The notes beneath the pieces were generated by a model. The model had not been told where the DNA came from. It did no database searches and saw only the letters and a list, made by a program, of their open reading frames with translations. The translations under genes were made by a program, and so were the position numbers. Positions 36,651 through 46,174 of a stretch of DNA of 59,852 nucleotides are shown piece after piece. Origin of the DNA: DYJB01 sp963777165 (GTDB lineage Bacteria; Chloroflexota; Anaerolineae; Anaerolineales; E44-bin32); assembly GCA_963777165.1 (NCBI GenBank), contig CAVZPO010000003.1:1-59852 (forward strand), read 5' to 3'. Within the stretch, counting starts at the first letter, position 1; the number at the start of each line of letters is the position of its first letter.

Positions 36651-38489
36651 GTGCTCCATCGGTTGAGAGAGGTGTTTCTCGGTCCGCCGCTGCCGACGGG
36701 GGAGCTCGGTGAGCGGCGGCTGAACAAGATCCGGGCGTTGGCCGCTTTCTCGCCGGATGCCCTGTCCTCCATCGCCTACGCCAATCAGGAGATCTACCTC
36801 GCCCTGGTGGTCGCCGGCAGCGCCGGGCTGTCGCTGGCCTTCCCGGTGGCACTGGCGATTGTCGGCGTGCTGCTGATCGTGGCGCTGTCGTACTACCAGA
36901 CGATCCATGCCTATCCTTCGGGCGGAGGCTCATGGATCGTCGCCCGCGCCAACCTGGGGATAGGCGCCGGACTGGTTGCGGCGGCAGCACTGTTGCTCGA
37001 CTACGTCCTGGTAGCAGCCGTCAGTCTGACCGCCGGCGTGGAGGCGATCGCCTCGGCCTTTCCGACCCTGTGGCCCTATCGGGTGCCTGTGGCGCTGATC
37101 CTGTTGGTACTGATCACCCTGCTCAACCTACGCGGGTTGCGCGAAACGGGGACCTTCCTGACGATCCCGGTCTACGCCTTCCTGGGCGCTTTCTTCCTGA
37201 TGTTGGCCGCCGGCGTGTGGAGAGCGACCCAGGGCGGGCCGCAGCCGCTGGCGCCAGTGGCACCGGCGGCGCTTGCGCCGCTAACGATCCTCCTTGTGCT
37301 CCATGCCTTTGCCACTGGCTGCACCGCACTGACCGGCATCGAAGCCATCAGCAATGGCGTCCCGGCCTTCAAGCCACCCGAGTCCGATAACGCCGGACGA
37401 ACGCTGCTGGTGATGGCGGTGCTGATGACGGTGCTGTTCGCCGGAAGCATCGGACTGACGCAGTTCCTGGCCGTCGTTCCCGGCCCGCAGGAGACCGTCC
37501 TATCGGCACTCGCCCGAACGGTTCTCGGACGCGGCTGGGCATACTACGTCGTCCAGACGACGACGCTTCTCATCCTGGCGGTGGCGGCCAACACCAGCTT
37601 CATGGACTACCCGCGGGTGGCGGCGCTGCTCGCCAAGGAGGGTTTCCTGCCTCGGCAGCTGACGGGCCTGGGTGATCGCCTGGTTTTCGCCAATGGCATC
37701 CTGACTTTGTCGTTCCTCGCCGGGGTTCTGATTGTCGTCTACCGCGGCGATTCCCACTCCCTCATTCCCCTGTTTGCGATCGGAGCGTTCCTGGCGTTTA
37801 CGCTGTCGCAGTCGGGGATGGTCGTGCACTGGTGGAAGGAGAAAGGCCGAGGCTGGGGACTCAAGGCTGGCATCAACGCCCTCGGAGCACTGGTGACCGG
37901 CCTCACCGTCTCAGTGATCGCTGTAACCAAGTTCCGCGATGGGGCTTGGATCACGCTGATCGTCATCCCGGGCCTGATCACCATCTTCCTGCGGATCCGG
38001 TCGCACTATGCCGAGGTGGCGCGCGAGCTGTCGCTGCATGGCCTGCCGCCCTCGCTCAAGCCCATCCCGGTGTCGCGACTGGTCATCCCGGTGGCCTCCC
38101 TGCACCGCGGCGTGATCACTGCGCTCGATTACGCCCGGGGGATCTCCCCCAACGTCACGGCCGTGCACATCGAGCTTGAACCCGGATCGGGAGAGATCTT
38201 GCGGCAGACCTGGGAGGGCTGGTTCCCGGAAATCCGGCTCGTCGTCCTGCCCTCGCCCTACCGCTCGACGATGGAACCGCTGATGCGCTATCTCGAGCAG
38301 ACGGACGAGGAGCACAATGACGGGCAGCTCGCCACGCTGGTGCTCCCCGAGTTCGTCCCGGCTCACTGGTGGCAGGCACTCCTGCATAATCAGACCGCCT
38401 GGTTGATCAAGACCGCCTTGCTCTACCGCCGGCGCGAGACCGGGCTCCCCCGCGTCGTGATCGACGTCCCTTACTACCTCCGGCAGTAG
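36651..38489 (+). CDS. APC-superfamily permease, KimA-like potassium importer
   Basis: 612 residues from GTG 36651 with CAGGAGG 7 nt upstream; the length matches KimA (~600). The opening RALAAFSPDALSSIAYANQE and SYYQTIHAYPSGGGSWIVAR carry the helix-1 and helix-3 motifs of KimA/YdaO. Twelve membrane segments are followed by a ~150-residue cytoplasmic tail with a USP-like alternating pattern (LVIPVASLHRGVITALDYAR, RLVVLPSPYRSTMEPLMRYL). Function: high-affinity K+/H+ symport, often c-di-AMP regulated. Amino-acid transport is the alternative. Confidence 0.75.
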   Translation: MLHRLREVFLGPPLPTGELGERRLNKIRALAAFSPDALSSIAYANQEIYLALVVAGSAGLSLAFPVALAIVGVLLIVALSYYQTIHAYPSGGGSWIVARANLGIGAGLVAAAALLLDYVLVAAVSLTAGVEAIASAFPTLWPYRVPVALILLVLITLLNLRGLRETGTFLTIPVYAFLGAFFLMLAAGVWRATQGGPQPLAPVAPAALAPLTILLVLHAFATGCTALTGIEAISNGVPAFKPPESDNAGRTLLVMAVLMTVLFAGSIGLTQFLAVVPGPQETVLSALARTVLGRGWAYYVVQTTTLLILAVAANTSFMDYPRVAALLAKEGFLPRQLTGLGDRLVFANGILTLSFLAGVLIVVYRGDSHSLIPLFAIGAFLAFTLSQSGMVVHWWKEKGRGWGLKAGINALGALVTGLTVSVIAVTKFRDGAWITLIVIPGLITIFLRIRSHYAEVARELSLHGLPPSLKPIPVSRLVIPVASLHRGVITALDYARGISPNVTAVHIELEPGSGEILRQTWEGWFPEIRLVVLPSPYRSTMEPLMRYLEQTDEEHNDGQLATLVLPEFVPAHWWQALLHNQTAWLIKTALLYRRRETGLPRVVIDVPYYLRQ

Positions 38490-38501
38490 AGTGATCCCGA
38501 C

Positions 38502-39929
38502 GTGCTATCATCCCCGCCTGACCTGGGGACGGGTCCGGGAGGTCGTGGATTGCAGGCGTTGACGGCGTCGCCTCGCTCGCGTTGGGGCGTCCTGCTGGCG
38601 ATCGGGCTCGGCACCTTCATGTCGGCGCTCGACGGCAGCGTGGTCAACATCGTCCTGCCCGTCGTGCGCCAGGATTTCGGCGCCTCGGTGGCGTCCGTCG
38701 AGTGGGTCATCACGATCTACCTGCTCGTCGTCAGCGGCCTGCTGCTGAGCGTCGGTCGCCTGGGGGACCTGCGAGGTCACCGATCGGTCTACGCCACCGG
38801 CTTCGCCGTCTTCCTGCTTGGATCGGCCCTGTGCGGCCTGGCTCCGAGCGTCGGCTTCCTGATCGGCGCCCGTGGAGCGCAAGCCATCGGCGCGGCCATG
38901 CTCTTCGCCAACTCGCCGGCGATTCTGACCAAATCCTTCCCGCCCGAAATGCGCGGGCGGGCCCTGGGGCTTCAGGCGACGATGACCTACCTGGGCTTGA
39001 CCATTGGGCCGTCGATCGGAGGCTGGTTGACGACCGCGCTCGGCTGGCGGTCGGTCTTCTACATCAACTTGCCCGTGGGGCTGCTGGCCCTGGCGTTGGC
39101 GCTGCACTTCGTGCCGCGCGACACGGGCAGCGGAGCGGCCGAGGGGTTCGACCTGCGCGGTGCGATCACCTTCACCGCCGGCCTGGTTGCACTGCTGCTG
39201 GCGCTCAACCAGGGGCATGCCTGGGGCTGGGCGGCGCCAGCGACGCTCGGGTTGCTCTCGGTGTCCGTCGTACTGCTGGTCGCCTTTCTCGTCATCGAGC
39301 GCCGAGTCACGATGCCGATGGTGGATCTGTCCCTGTTCCGCCGCCGGACGTTCTCAGCCGCGGCCGGCAGCGCCCTGCTCAACTACGTCTGCGTCTACAC
39401 GTTGCTGTTCCTGATGCCGTTCTACTTGCTGCAGGCACGGGGCATGAGCCCGGCCCAGGCCGGGCTGCTGCTGACCGCCCAGCCGCTATTGATGGCAGCA
39501 GTGGCGCCCATCAGCGGAACCTTGTCGGATCGAATTGGCACCCGGCTTCCGAGCGTGTTGGGGATGGGGCTGTTCGGCATTGGACTCTTCCTGCTCTCCC
39601 GCTTGGCGCTCGACACCCCCCTTCTCACTGTGGCTGGGATGCTGGCTGTGGCTGGGCTGGGGATCGGGATCTTCGTCTCACCCAACAATAGCGCCCTGAT
39701 GGGCGCTGCGCCGGCGCACCGGCAGGGAATCGCTGCCGGCATCCTGGCGCTGGCCCGCAACGTCGGCATGGTGATCGGCGTCGGCCTGGCCGGCGCCGTG
39801 TACACCACGGTGCTCGGGCCCGGTGGGGCCGGCGAGGCGTCGGCGATCGTCGAGGCCATGCGCCTTACGTACCTGCTGGCCACCGGGATCGCCGTGCTGG
39901 GTATGGGTGTCGCCGCGCTGCGCGCCTAA
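38502..39929 (+). CDS. MFS drug exporter, DHA2 (EmrB/QacA) family
   Basis: Up to 475 residues, 14 membrane helices. The motifs LGTFMSALDGSVVNIVLPVV (motif D1), GRLGDLRGHRSVYATGFAVF (motif A) and LGLTIGPSIGGWLTTALGWR (motif C, antiporter) define the DHA2 group. GTG 38502 overlaps a TATCAT that could be a -10 box. A TTG at 38549 preceded by GGAGG-like sequence may be the true start. It probably exports hydrophobic compounds with proton exchange. Confidence 0.87.
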   Translation: MLSSPPDLGTGPGGRGLQALTASPRSRWGVLLAIGLGTFMSALDGSVVNIVLPVVRQDFGASVASVEWVITIYLLVVSGLLLSVGRLGDLRGHRSVYATGFAVFLLGSALCGLAPSVGFLIGARGAQAIGAAMLFANSPAILTKSFPPEMRGRALGLQATMTYLGLTIGPSIGGWLTTALGWRSVFYINLPVGLLALALALHFVPRDTGSGAAEGFDLRGAITFTAGLVALLLALNQGHAWGWAAPATLGLLSVSVVLLVAFLVIERRVTMPMVDLSLFRRRTFSAAAGSALLNYVCVYTLLFLMPFYLLQARGMSPAQAGLLLTAQPLLMAAVAPISGTLSDRIGTRLPSVLGMGLFGIGLFLLSRLALDTPLLTVAGMLAVAGLGIGIFVSPNNSALMGAAPAHRQGIAAGILALARNVGMVIGVGLAGAVYTTVLGPGGAGEASAIVEAMRLTYLLATGIAVLGMGVAALRA

Positions 39930-40508
39930 CAATCCATCGAGCATCTGACCAGTGAGGTCGGCAGATCCGTCGTGCCTGAATGGCAAACGCGCGCGCGTCA
40001 GCATCGCGTCGTCATCGGAGCCCGACGAACTCGGGGGGGTGAGGCGTCGCGGCCGCCGTGGATCAGCACCGGTGCCCGAATGCACGCGTGCAATGCCACA
40101 AGCTGCGAAAGCACCTAGATCTCGCCTCATCCCCTGACCCCCTCTCCACTGCTAGGAGCCGTTTCCGAGTAGAGCCCGGCGGAGCAGGGGTGGAACACAT
40201 GCGGGATGGGGGGAGCAAAGCTCCCCCATCGCACCGGAATCCCATTCCCTTCCCATGCAGGAATCCCAGGGTCGCGAGTGGCGGCCGATGCAGTGGGAGG
40301 GGTGGGAGCTCGGCATTCGTCGGCGTCCCTTCCGCAATCTGCTGGACGCGTGGGGTGCTCGACGCAACGGACGATCCCTTCAGAACGCCACAATTTGTGG
40401 AGGCCAATTCGGGAGGGTCAAGTCTGCGCATACGAGGGGCAAGGGGCGCGCACAGATCCCCGAGTGTCGGCAAACGCCGTTCACCCTGCCTTCAGGCTGT
40501 TCGGGGGA
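39930..40508. other. 579-bp gene-free region between mfs and tatC
   Basis: Convergent intergenic space. It contains a strong hairpin ATGGGGGGAGC-AAA-GCTCCCCCAT (40206-40229) and a near-repeated GGAATCCCA (40236, 40260). Open frames here lack protein-like composition. No T-run, so termination is unproven. Confidence 0.4.
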
Positions 40509-41375
40509 TCAGGCTTCGGCCCTCGCCGCGCGGCGGCGCCGAGCGCGCCCGGCCACGGCCGCCAACACGATGCTCAGCCCGTACAGGACGATCATCGGCA
40601 GCATCAGCAGCGACATGTTGATCGGGTCGACGGTCGGCGTGATCGCCGCTGCCATGATGGCGATGCCTACGATGGCGAAGCGCCAACCCTTGTAGAGCGT
40701 CTCCGCCCGCACCATCCCGACGCTGGCCAGCGCGAAGATGATCAAGGGGAAGGTGAAGGAGATGCCGATCCAGAACAGCATGTTGGTGGTGAAGCTGATG
40801 TAGTTCGACGGGCGCGGCACGGTCTGGATGCCCAGGAAGTTGAGCAGGAACGGAAGTGCCGCTGGGAGCATGATGTAGTAGGCAAAGGCCACGCCGCCGA
40901 TGAAGAGCAGCGTGGCAGCCGGGATGGACGTCAGCAGCAGGATGCGCTCGCGCCGCTTGAGGCCCGGGTTGATGAAGGCGAAGACCTCGAGCAAGATGTA
41001 CGGGAAGGCAAGCACGAACCCCGTCAGCAGGGAGACCTTCATGAACGCGCCGACCAACTCGGTCACCTCGATCGCCTGCAGGGCTGTGATCCCCCCAATC
41101 GGCTTGGCCATCCAGTCCAGGATGCGCTGTGCGAAGGTGAAGCCGACCGTGGTGCCGATGCCCAGGGCGACCAGTGACCGCATCAGGTGGCCGCGCAGCG
41201 CCTGCAGGTGGTCGAGCAGCACACCTGGCGACTGAAGCGTCTGGGCGAAGGCGTCGCCGGCGGTGGTCTCGTCGGGCTCGTAATTGATAAACTGGCGCAC
41301 GCGGCGGAACGGCCACAGCAAAAGCCGGACGGGCGCGGTGACGATCCACCACAGGCGGGAGAAAAAGCGTCGCAC
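40509..41375 (-). CDS. tatC: Twin-arginine translocase subunit TatC
   Basis: 288 residues, six helices. Family landmarks: LLDHLQALRGHLMRSLVALG (the HLxELRxRL region), GAFMKVSLLTGFVLAFPYIL, EVFAFINPGLKRRERILLL (conserved F-x-x-P-G-L-x-x-x-E) and the helix 5-6 region AAAITPTVDPINMSLLMLPM with conserved T-P-x-x-D-P. An N-terminal extension of ~55 residues precedes the usual start. It forms the receptor for folded Tat substrates with the adjacent TatB-like protein, 3 bp upstream. Confidence 0.93.
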   Translation of the reverse strand: MRRFFSRLWWIVTAPVRLLLWPFRRVRQFINYEPDETTAGDAFAQTLQSPGVLLDHLQALRGHLMRSLVALGIGTTVGFTFAQRILDWMAKPIGGITALQAIEVTELVGAFMKVSLLTGFVLAFPYILLEVFAFINPGLKRRERILLLTSIPAATLLFIGGVAFAYYIMLPAALPFLLNFLGIQTVPRPSNYISFTTNMLFWIGISFTFPLIIFALASVGMVRAETLYKGWRFAIVGIAIMAAAITPTVDPINMSLLMLPMIVLYGLSIVLAAVAGRARRRRAARAEA

Positions 41376-41378
41376 GCG

Positions 41379-41828
41379 TCAGCCTTCGGCGAACGGAGAC
41401 TCTGCCGGCGAGGGCGGCGGAGGGGACGGGGCCTCGGCCTCGGCCAAGGTCTCGGCTGAGTTTGATTCGGCACCAGCCGATGGGGAGAGCTCGTAACGCC
41501 GTGGAGGCGGTGGGGCGGCACGCGCCGTGGGCGCCCACGCCTGCATCCCGTCCCCGGCCGACTCTAAGTCGGCTTTGATCGTCTGCCCGGCCTGTTCCAG
41601 GTCGTGCTTCAACGTATCGAGCTCCGCTTCGCGCGCCAGCCGGTTCGGAAGGTTGCGCAGCTCGCGCGAGGCTTCGTTCATCGTCCGCCAGGCCGGTGAG
41701 CGGTAGAGGCGATTGAGAAACCGGCCGGCATCACGGCCAAGCTTGGCCAGGTCGCGAGGCCCGACGACCACCAGTGCCAGGACGATGACCAGGATCAGTT
41801 CGAGGGGACCGACACCAAGGAATTCCAT
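41379..41828 (-). CDS. tatB: TatA/TatB-type twin-arginine translocase protein
   Basis: 149 residues. The N-terminal EFLGVGPLELILVIVLALVV-VGPRDLAK helix with G-P-x-E-L and V-G-P after the helix is characteristic of TatB. A long amphipathic helix (AWRTMNEASRELRNLP) and an acidic Pro-rich tail follow. It lies directly upstream of tatC. No separate tatA is in the window, so this protein may serve both roles. Confidence 0.85.
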   Translation of the reverse strand: MEFLGVGPLELILVIVLALVVVGPRDLAKLGRDAGRFLNRLYRSPAWRTMNEASRELRNLPNRLAREAELDTLKHDLEQAGQTIKADLESAGDGMQAWAPTARAAPPPPRRYELSPSAGAESNSAETLAEAEAPSPPPPSPAESPFAEG

Positions 41829-41837
41829 AGCGTGGGA

Positions 41838-42278
41838 TCAGGGCGCGGGCTGCAGCTCGCGTCGGATGTCGCCCTCCTGGTCTGCCAATGTCCCCAGTAC
41901 GCCGTTGATGAAGCGCGGCGCACTGTCGGATCCGAAGTGCTTGGCCAGCTCGACGGCCTCGTTGATGGCGACCTTGATCGGCGTTCCCGTGGAGACGGCG
42001 AACTCCCACAGGCACAGGCGCAGGATATTGCGATCGACGACGGCCAGCTCATCCACGGGCCACTCGGGAGCGCAGCGGGCAATCCAGGCGTCGAGGGCGG
42101 GGGCATGGGCCCGCGCGCCGCGCACTAGTTCCTGCAAGAAAGCCGCGCCTTCGGCGCTGAGCTGCTCTGCTTCCTGCAGGTGACGGGCCAGCACCGCCTC
42201 GGTCGGATGATTGGTCAGGTCGATCTCGTACAGGGCCTGCAGCGCCAGGGCTCGCGCCCGGCGGCGTTCACGCTTCAT
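41838..42278 (-). CDS. nusB: Transcription antitermination factor NusB
   Basis: 146 residues from ATG 42278 (KRERRRARALALQALYEIDL). The all-helical NusB fold ends in the diagnostic DRNILRLCLWEFAVSTGTPI-KVAINEAVELAKHFGSDSAPRFINGVL. It acts with NusE/S10 at boxA during rRNA transcription. It sits 9 bp upstream of tatB and 10 bp downstream of the Asp23 gene. Confidence 0.93.
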   Translation of the reverse strand: MKRERRRARALALQALYEIDLTNHPTEAVLARHLQEAEQLSAEGAAFLQELVRGARAHAPALDAWIARCAPEWPVDELAVVDRNILRLCLWEFAVSTGTPIKVAINEAVELAKHFGSDSAPRFINGVLGTLADQEGDIRRELQPAP

Positions 42279-42288
42279 CGGTCTCCGA

Positions 42289-42648
42289 TCATTCCGCCGC
42301 CGGCAGGTCGTCAAAGTCCTCGACGTGCACGTCGACCCGCGCCACCGGCATGCCGACCATGTTTTCGATGGCGCTGGCGACCTCGGCCTGGACCTTGCGG
42401 CTGACCTCGCGAACATTCGTGGCCGGCCCCAGCACCAGGTACAGGTCCACGCTGACCGTGTTCTCATCGACTTCGATGCGCACGCCTTCGCCCGCGCCGC
42501 GGCGGAACAGCCGGTTCACACCGCCGGCCACGGGCGCCATGCGCGTGACGCCGGGGATCCCCAGCGCCGTCAGCCTGGCGATGGTCACCAGCACTCCCGG
42601 GGCGATGGTCGTCGTGCCGGTCGGCCGTTCCTCCCATGCTCCGTCCAT
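42289..42648 (-). CDS. Asp23/Gls24 family envelope stress response protein
   Basis: 119 residues. TTTIAPGVLVTIARLTALGI-PGVTRM, VDLYLVLGPATNVREVSRKV and QAEVASAIENMVGMPVARVD-VHVEDFDD follow the Asp23 domain. The gene neighbour nusB is the usual one for this family in Gram-positives and Chloroflexota. The family has a cytoplasmic membrane-associated role in envelope homeostasis. Confidence 0.9.
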   Translation of the reverse strand: MDGAWEERPTGTTTIAPGVLVTIARLTALGIPGVTRMAPVAGGVNRLFRRGAGEGVRIEVDENTVSVDLYLVLGPATNVREVSRKVQAEVASAIENMVGMPVARVDVHVEDFDDLPAAE

Positions 42649-42659
42649 CGACCTGCCTC

Positions 42660-43406
42660 CTAGAACATCGCCATGCCGCCGTCCACAGTCAGGACGTGGC
42701 CGGTGATGTACGCCGCGTCGTCCGAGGCCAGGAAGGCGATCGCCTTGGCGATCTCCTCCGGCTGCCCGGTGCGGCCCAACGGGATGAGCGCGAGCGCGGC
42801 CTGGCGCGCCGCTTCGGGGACGCCGGCCCAGATGTCGGTTTCGATGTAGCCGGCGGCGATGGCGTTGACCGTGATGCCGCGCGGGGCGACCTCGCGTGCC
42901 AGCGCCTTGGTGAAGCCGATCTGGCCGGCTTTGGAGGCAGAGTAGTTGGTCTGGCCGGCGTTGCCCATCTGCCCTGCGACCGACGTGATGTTGATCACCC
43001 GGCCCCAGCGCTTGCGGATCATGTGGCGCACGGCTGCCTTGGAGCAGTTGAAGGTCGACTTGAGGTTGGTGCTCTGCACGACATCCCAGTCGGCCTCGGA
43101 CATCATCATGATCAACCCGTCGCGGGTGATGCCGGCATTGTTGACCAGGATGTGCAGATCCCCGAAGTGCTGCAGCGCGAACTTGATCAGGCCCTCGGCA
43201 GCGGCGAAATCGCTCACGTCCGCTTGATGGATGGCGGCACGTCCGCCTCCGGCGACGATGGCGGCCGCCACCGACTCAGCCGCCGCGGCGTCCTGCCGGT
43301 AGTTCACCACCACGGCCGCGCCCTGACGCCCGAGCTCAAGCGCCGCCGCGCGGCCGATGCCGCGCGAGGCCCCCGTCACCACCGCAACCCTCTCGACGGC
43401 ACCCAT
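42660..43406 (-). CDS. fabG: 3-oxoacyl-ACP reductase (FabG-type SDR)
   Basis: 248 residues. Rossmann motif VAVVTGASRGIGRAAALELG (TGxxxGIG), LHILVNNAGITRDGLIMMMS (NNAG), catalytic Ser/Tyr/Lys in INITSVAGQMGNAGQTNYSASKAG and the C-terminal ITGHVLTVDGGMAMF. All FabG hallmarks are present. It reduces 3-oxoacyl-ACP with NADPH in fatty acid synthesis. Other SDRs cannot be fully excluded since no other fab gene is adjacent. Confidence 0.9.
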   Translation of the reverse strand: MGAVERVAVVTGASRGIGRAAALELGRQGAAVVVNYRQDAAAAESVAAAIVAGGGRAAIHQADVSDFAAAEGLIKFALQHFGDLHILVNNAGITRDGLIMMMSEADWDVVQSTNLKSTFNCSKAAVRHMIRKRWGRVINITSVAGQMGNAGQTNYSASKAGQIGFTKALAREVAPRGITVNAIAAGYIETDIWAGVPEAARQAALALIPLGRTGQPEEIAKAIAFLASDDAAYITGHVLTVDGGMAMF

Positions 43407-43454
43407 TCGCCTCGCTGCCTCCAGGACTCACCCGCCGCAGGGATGGACCGAACG

Positions 43455-44522
43455 CTACGCCATCGGGGGGAGGGCGTCGGGATTATACCCCCGAAGGCCG
43501 GGCACCCCTGCGCGGACGGCGGCGGCCAGCAGAGCCTCCGGGTGCCCCCTGAAAGCCGCCGCGCCCCGTTTGCCCTCCACGAGCATCGTCAGCACTTCGG
43601 TCAGCACGCGGCTCGCCGGCGTCGGGATGCCCAGACGCTCGCCGTGCTCGACCACCGCGCCGTTCAGCCAGGCGACTTCCGATCGGCCGCGGCCGACATC
43701 ATAGGCGAAGGACGGCCGTTTCTCGCCACGCCCCCCGGCAGCCGCCCGGAACAGAATCGGATGGGTGATCCAGTCCGGCAAGAAGACGGCTGTGCCCAAA
43801 GACCCCGCCGGCACCCCCGGGAGATTGACCGGTCGGTGTCCCAGCGCACGCATCACACGCACCGTCTCACGCAGCGCCTCGACCTCCAGATGGTACAGGT
43901 CGCGATGGCGGAAGACCTCCTCGGCTGACCAATCGAGGATGGCCGACGTGGCGTTCGCCACGAGGTTGGTGAGCAGTTTGGACCACTTCATGCCTTCGGC
44001 ATCGTGGTACAGGCGCGGGTGCAGGCCGGCGGAGGCGAAGTCGGCCTCCAGCCCGGCGGAGAGTGCGTGCGTCGATGCCAGCCCGATGCCGCGTGACCTT
44101 GCGACACGCAGCATGCCGACATCGAGACGCTGGATGGCGGAGGTGAGGGAGGCGGCGATGACGCGCTCGGCGCCGAGCGCCGCGGCCAACGTGGCCTCGT
44201 TGCCGATGCCGTTGAGCACGCATACCACCGGCACCGGCGGCGGCAACTCCAGCCGCATCTGCTCGGCCGCAGCGGCGCAGTCGTAGGCCTTGACCGTCAG
44301 CAGCACGACGTCCGGGAGTGTCGGCAGGCGGTCGAGCCGGTTGGCGAGCGTCAGCGCGTCGATCCGCCGCGATGTCCCCGACGCTTCGAGCGTCAACCCT
44401 GCGGCACGCAGGCTCTCCGTAACCTCTGGGCGATCGAAGAAGGCCACGGGGAAACCGGCCAGGGCGAGGCTCCCACCCAGGTAACCGCCCACCGCCCCGG
44501 CTCCATACACCAGATAGCGCAT
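43455..44522 (-). CDS. panE: 2-dehydropantoate 2-reductase family protein
   Basis: 355 residues. RYLVYGAGAVGGYLGGSLAL (NADP-binding GxGxxG), VLLTVKAYDCAAAAEQM (catalytic-loop VKA-x-x), VVCVLNGIGNEATLAAALGA and MKWSKLLTNLVANATSAILD (K-W-x-K-L-x-x-N-x-x-x-N) match ApbA/PanE. It makes pantoate for CoA. The enzyme is longer than E. coli PanE (303 residues), with an extra C-terminal stretch. It sits directly downstream of parB, an association seen by position only. Confidence 0.88.
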   Translation of the reverse strand: MRYLVYGAGAVGGYLGGSLALAGFPVAFFDRPEVTESLRAAGLTLEASGTSRRIDALTLANRLDRLPTLPDVVLLTVKAYDCAAAAEQMRLELPPPVPVVCVLNGIGNEATLAAALGAERVIAASLTSAIQRLDVGMLRVARSRGIGLASTHALSAGLEADFASAGLHPRLYHDAEGMKWSKLLTNLVANATSAILDWSAEEVFRHRDLYHLEVEALRETVRVMRALGHRPVNLPGVPAGSLGTAVFLPDWITHPILFRAAAGGRGEKRPSFAYDVGRGRSEVAWLNGAVVEHGERLGIPTPASRVLTEVLTMLVEGKRGAAAFRGHPEALLAAAVRAGVPGLRGYNPDALPPMA

Positions 44523-44523
44523 C

Positions 44524-45372
44524 TCAGTGCAGCAGCCGATCGACCAGAGTGTTCAGTTCTTCGTCCGAATAGAAATGGATGATCAGGCTCCCGCCCCGGC
44601 CCCCGCGGTGGAGCAGGACGCGCGTTCCCAGGGCCTGTCGCAGCTGATCTTCCAGAGCTGTCTCTTCGGCGGAACGCTTGGCAGACTTGGGGGTGGTGCG
44701 CCGCAGTCCGCTGAGCCGGCGCACGAGCTCCTCGGTTTGCCGGACGTTTAGTTCGCCTTTGAGCACCGTCTGCAGCGCAGCGCCTTGCGCCTGAGCCGTC
44801 GGCAGACCGAGCAGCGCCCGCGCGTGCCCTTCGCTGATCCGGTTGGCGGCCAACGCCTGGCGTGCCGCGGGCGCGAGCTTCAAGAGCCGCAGCGTATTCG
44901 AGACCGCCGCGCGGCTCTTGCCGACTTGTTCGGCGATCGCTTCATGGGACAGATGGAACTCCTCTCCCAGGCGCTGGTAGCCTTCGGCCGCCTCGAGCGG
45001 GTTCAAGTCCTCCCGCTGCAAATTCTCGATCAGCGCCAACTCGAGCTGCTGCACTTCGCTGGCCTGGCGCAGGATGGCCGGGACGAACTCCAGCCCGGCC
45101 AGTCGCGCCGCCTGCAGCCGACGCTGGCCGGCAATCAGGACGTACTCCGCGCCGTCCGAGGTCACGAGCAGAGGCTGCAACACGCCGTGGGCGCGGATCG
45201 AGTTGGTCAGATCCTTGAGTTCGTCGGGATCGATCTGATGCCGCGGTTGGCGTGGGTTGGGGCGAAGGCTGTCGACCGGAAGCTGCAGGATACCGCCGCC
45301 CGCGCTCGCCGCCCTCTCGCCGGCGGGGATCAGCGCATCGAGTCCCTTCCCGAGCCCATGCTTCTTGGCCAT
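44524..45372 (-). CDS. parB: Chromosome partitioning protein ParB/Spo0J
   Basis: 282 residues from ATG 45372 (AKKHGLGKGLDALIPAGERA, the usual N-terminal ParA-contact motif). RPNPRQPRHQIDPDELKDLT, GAEYVLIAGQRRLQAARLAG (CTP-binding GxRR), ENLQREDLNPLEAAEGYQRL, and the HTH LSHEAIAEQVGKSRAAVSNT for parS. The C-terminal dimerisation region ends STDEELNTLV-like (FYSDEELNTLVDRLLH). It starts 1 bp after the parA stop. I did not find an exact parS consensus. Confidence 0.95.
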   Translation of the reverse strand: MAKKHGLGKGLDALIPAGERAASAGGGILQLPVDSLRPNPRQPRHQIDPDELKDLTNSIRAHGVLQPLLVTSDGAEYVLIAGQRRLQAARLAGLEFVPAILRQASEVQQLELALIENLQREDLNPLEAAEGYQRLGEEFHLSHEAIAEQVGKSRAAVSNTLRLLKLAPAARQALAANRISEGHARALLGLPTAQAQGAALQTVLKGELNVRQTEELVRRLSGLRRTTPKSAKRSAEETALEDQLRQALGTRVLLHRGGRGGSLIIHFYSDEELNTLVDRLLH

Positions 45373-45373
45373 A

Positions 45374-46174
45374 TCAGTCCTTGCCTCGCGCCGCGCGCGG
45401 AATGGAGACGCCGTCCCCGCGCAGGAGCTCCTCCGCCAGGGCGCGGTAGGCGAGCCCACCGGGGGACGCGGGCTCGTAGGCAGAAATCGGCAGGCCGTGC
45501 GACGGGGCCTCGGCCAGGCGCACGCTGCGCGGGATCACGCTCCGAAACACCTTGCCCGGGAAGTGCGACCGCACTTCGTCCGCCACCTGCTGCGCCAGGC
45601 TGGTGCGTCCGTCGAACATCGTCAGGATCAGGCCGCGGATGGCGAGCTCAGGGAACAGGCCGGATCGCACGCGGCCGAGGGTCTGCATCAACTGGGTCAA
45701 CCCTTCCAGCGCCAGATACTCGCACTGCACCGGGATCAGGACCCCGCTCTCCGCTGCCATCAGGCCGTTGACCGTCAACAGGCCGAGCGATGGCGGCGAA
45801 TCGATCAGGACGTAGTCGAAGCGGCGGGCAACCGTCGTCAGTGCATGGCGCAGCAGCCGCTCCCGGTCGGGCATGTCCACCAGCTCGACGGTTGCGCCGG
45901 CCAGGGCAGGTGACGAGGGCAGGAGGGAGAGCTGCAGCTTGGGGTTGTGCAGCACCAGGTCGACGGCAGTGCCGCGGCCGATCAGGGCATCGTAGGTCCC
46001 CCCGGCGACGCCGTCGTGGTCGATCCCCAGGCAGGCGGTGGCATTCGCCTGCGGGTCCAGATCGACGAGCAGCACCCGCTGCCCGAGCAGCGCCAGGTAG
46101 GCGCCCAGGCTGATGGCGGTGGTGGTCTTCCCGACGCCGCCCTTCTGGTTGACCAACGCGTAGATGCGAGTCAT
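45374..46174 (-). CDS. parA: Chromosome partitioning ATPase ParA/Soj (first copy)
   Basis: 266 residues from ATG 46174. Deviant Walker A NQKGGVGKTTTAISLGAYLA, Walker A' VLLVDLDPQANATACLGI, and DYVLIDSPPSLGLLTVNGLM. It is coupled to parB (1 bp gap). It overlaps or abuts the pfkB stop at 46174. It drives ParB-parS complexes along the nucleoid. Confidence 0.95.
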   Translation of the reverse strand: MTRIYALVNQKGGVGKTTTAISLGAYLALLGQRVLLVDLDPQANATACLGIDHDGVAGGTYDALIGRGTAVDLVLHNPKLQLSLLPSSPALAGATVELVDMPDRERLLRHALTTVARRFDYVLIDSPPSLGLLTVNGLMAAESGVLIPVQCEYLALEGLTQLMQTLGRVRSGLFPELAIRGLILTMFDGRTSLAQQVADEVRSHFPGKVFRSVIPRSVRLAEAPSHGLPISAYEPASPGGLAYRALAEELLRGDGVSIPRAARGKD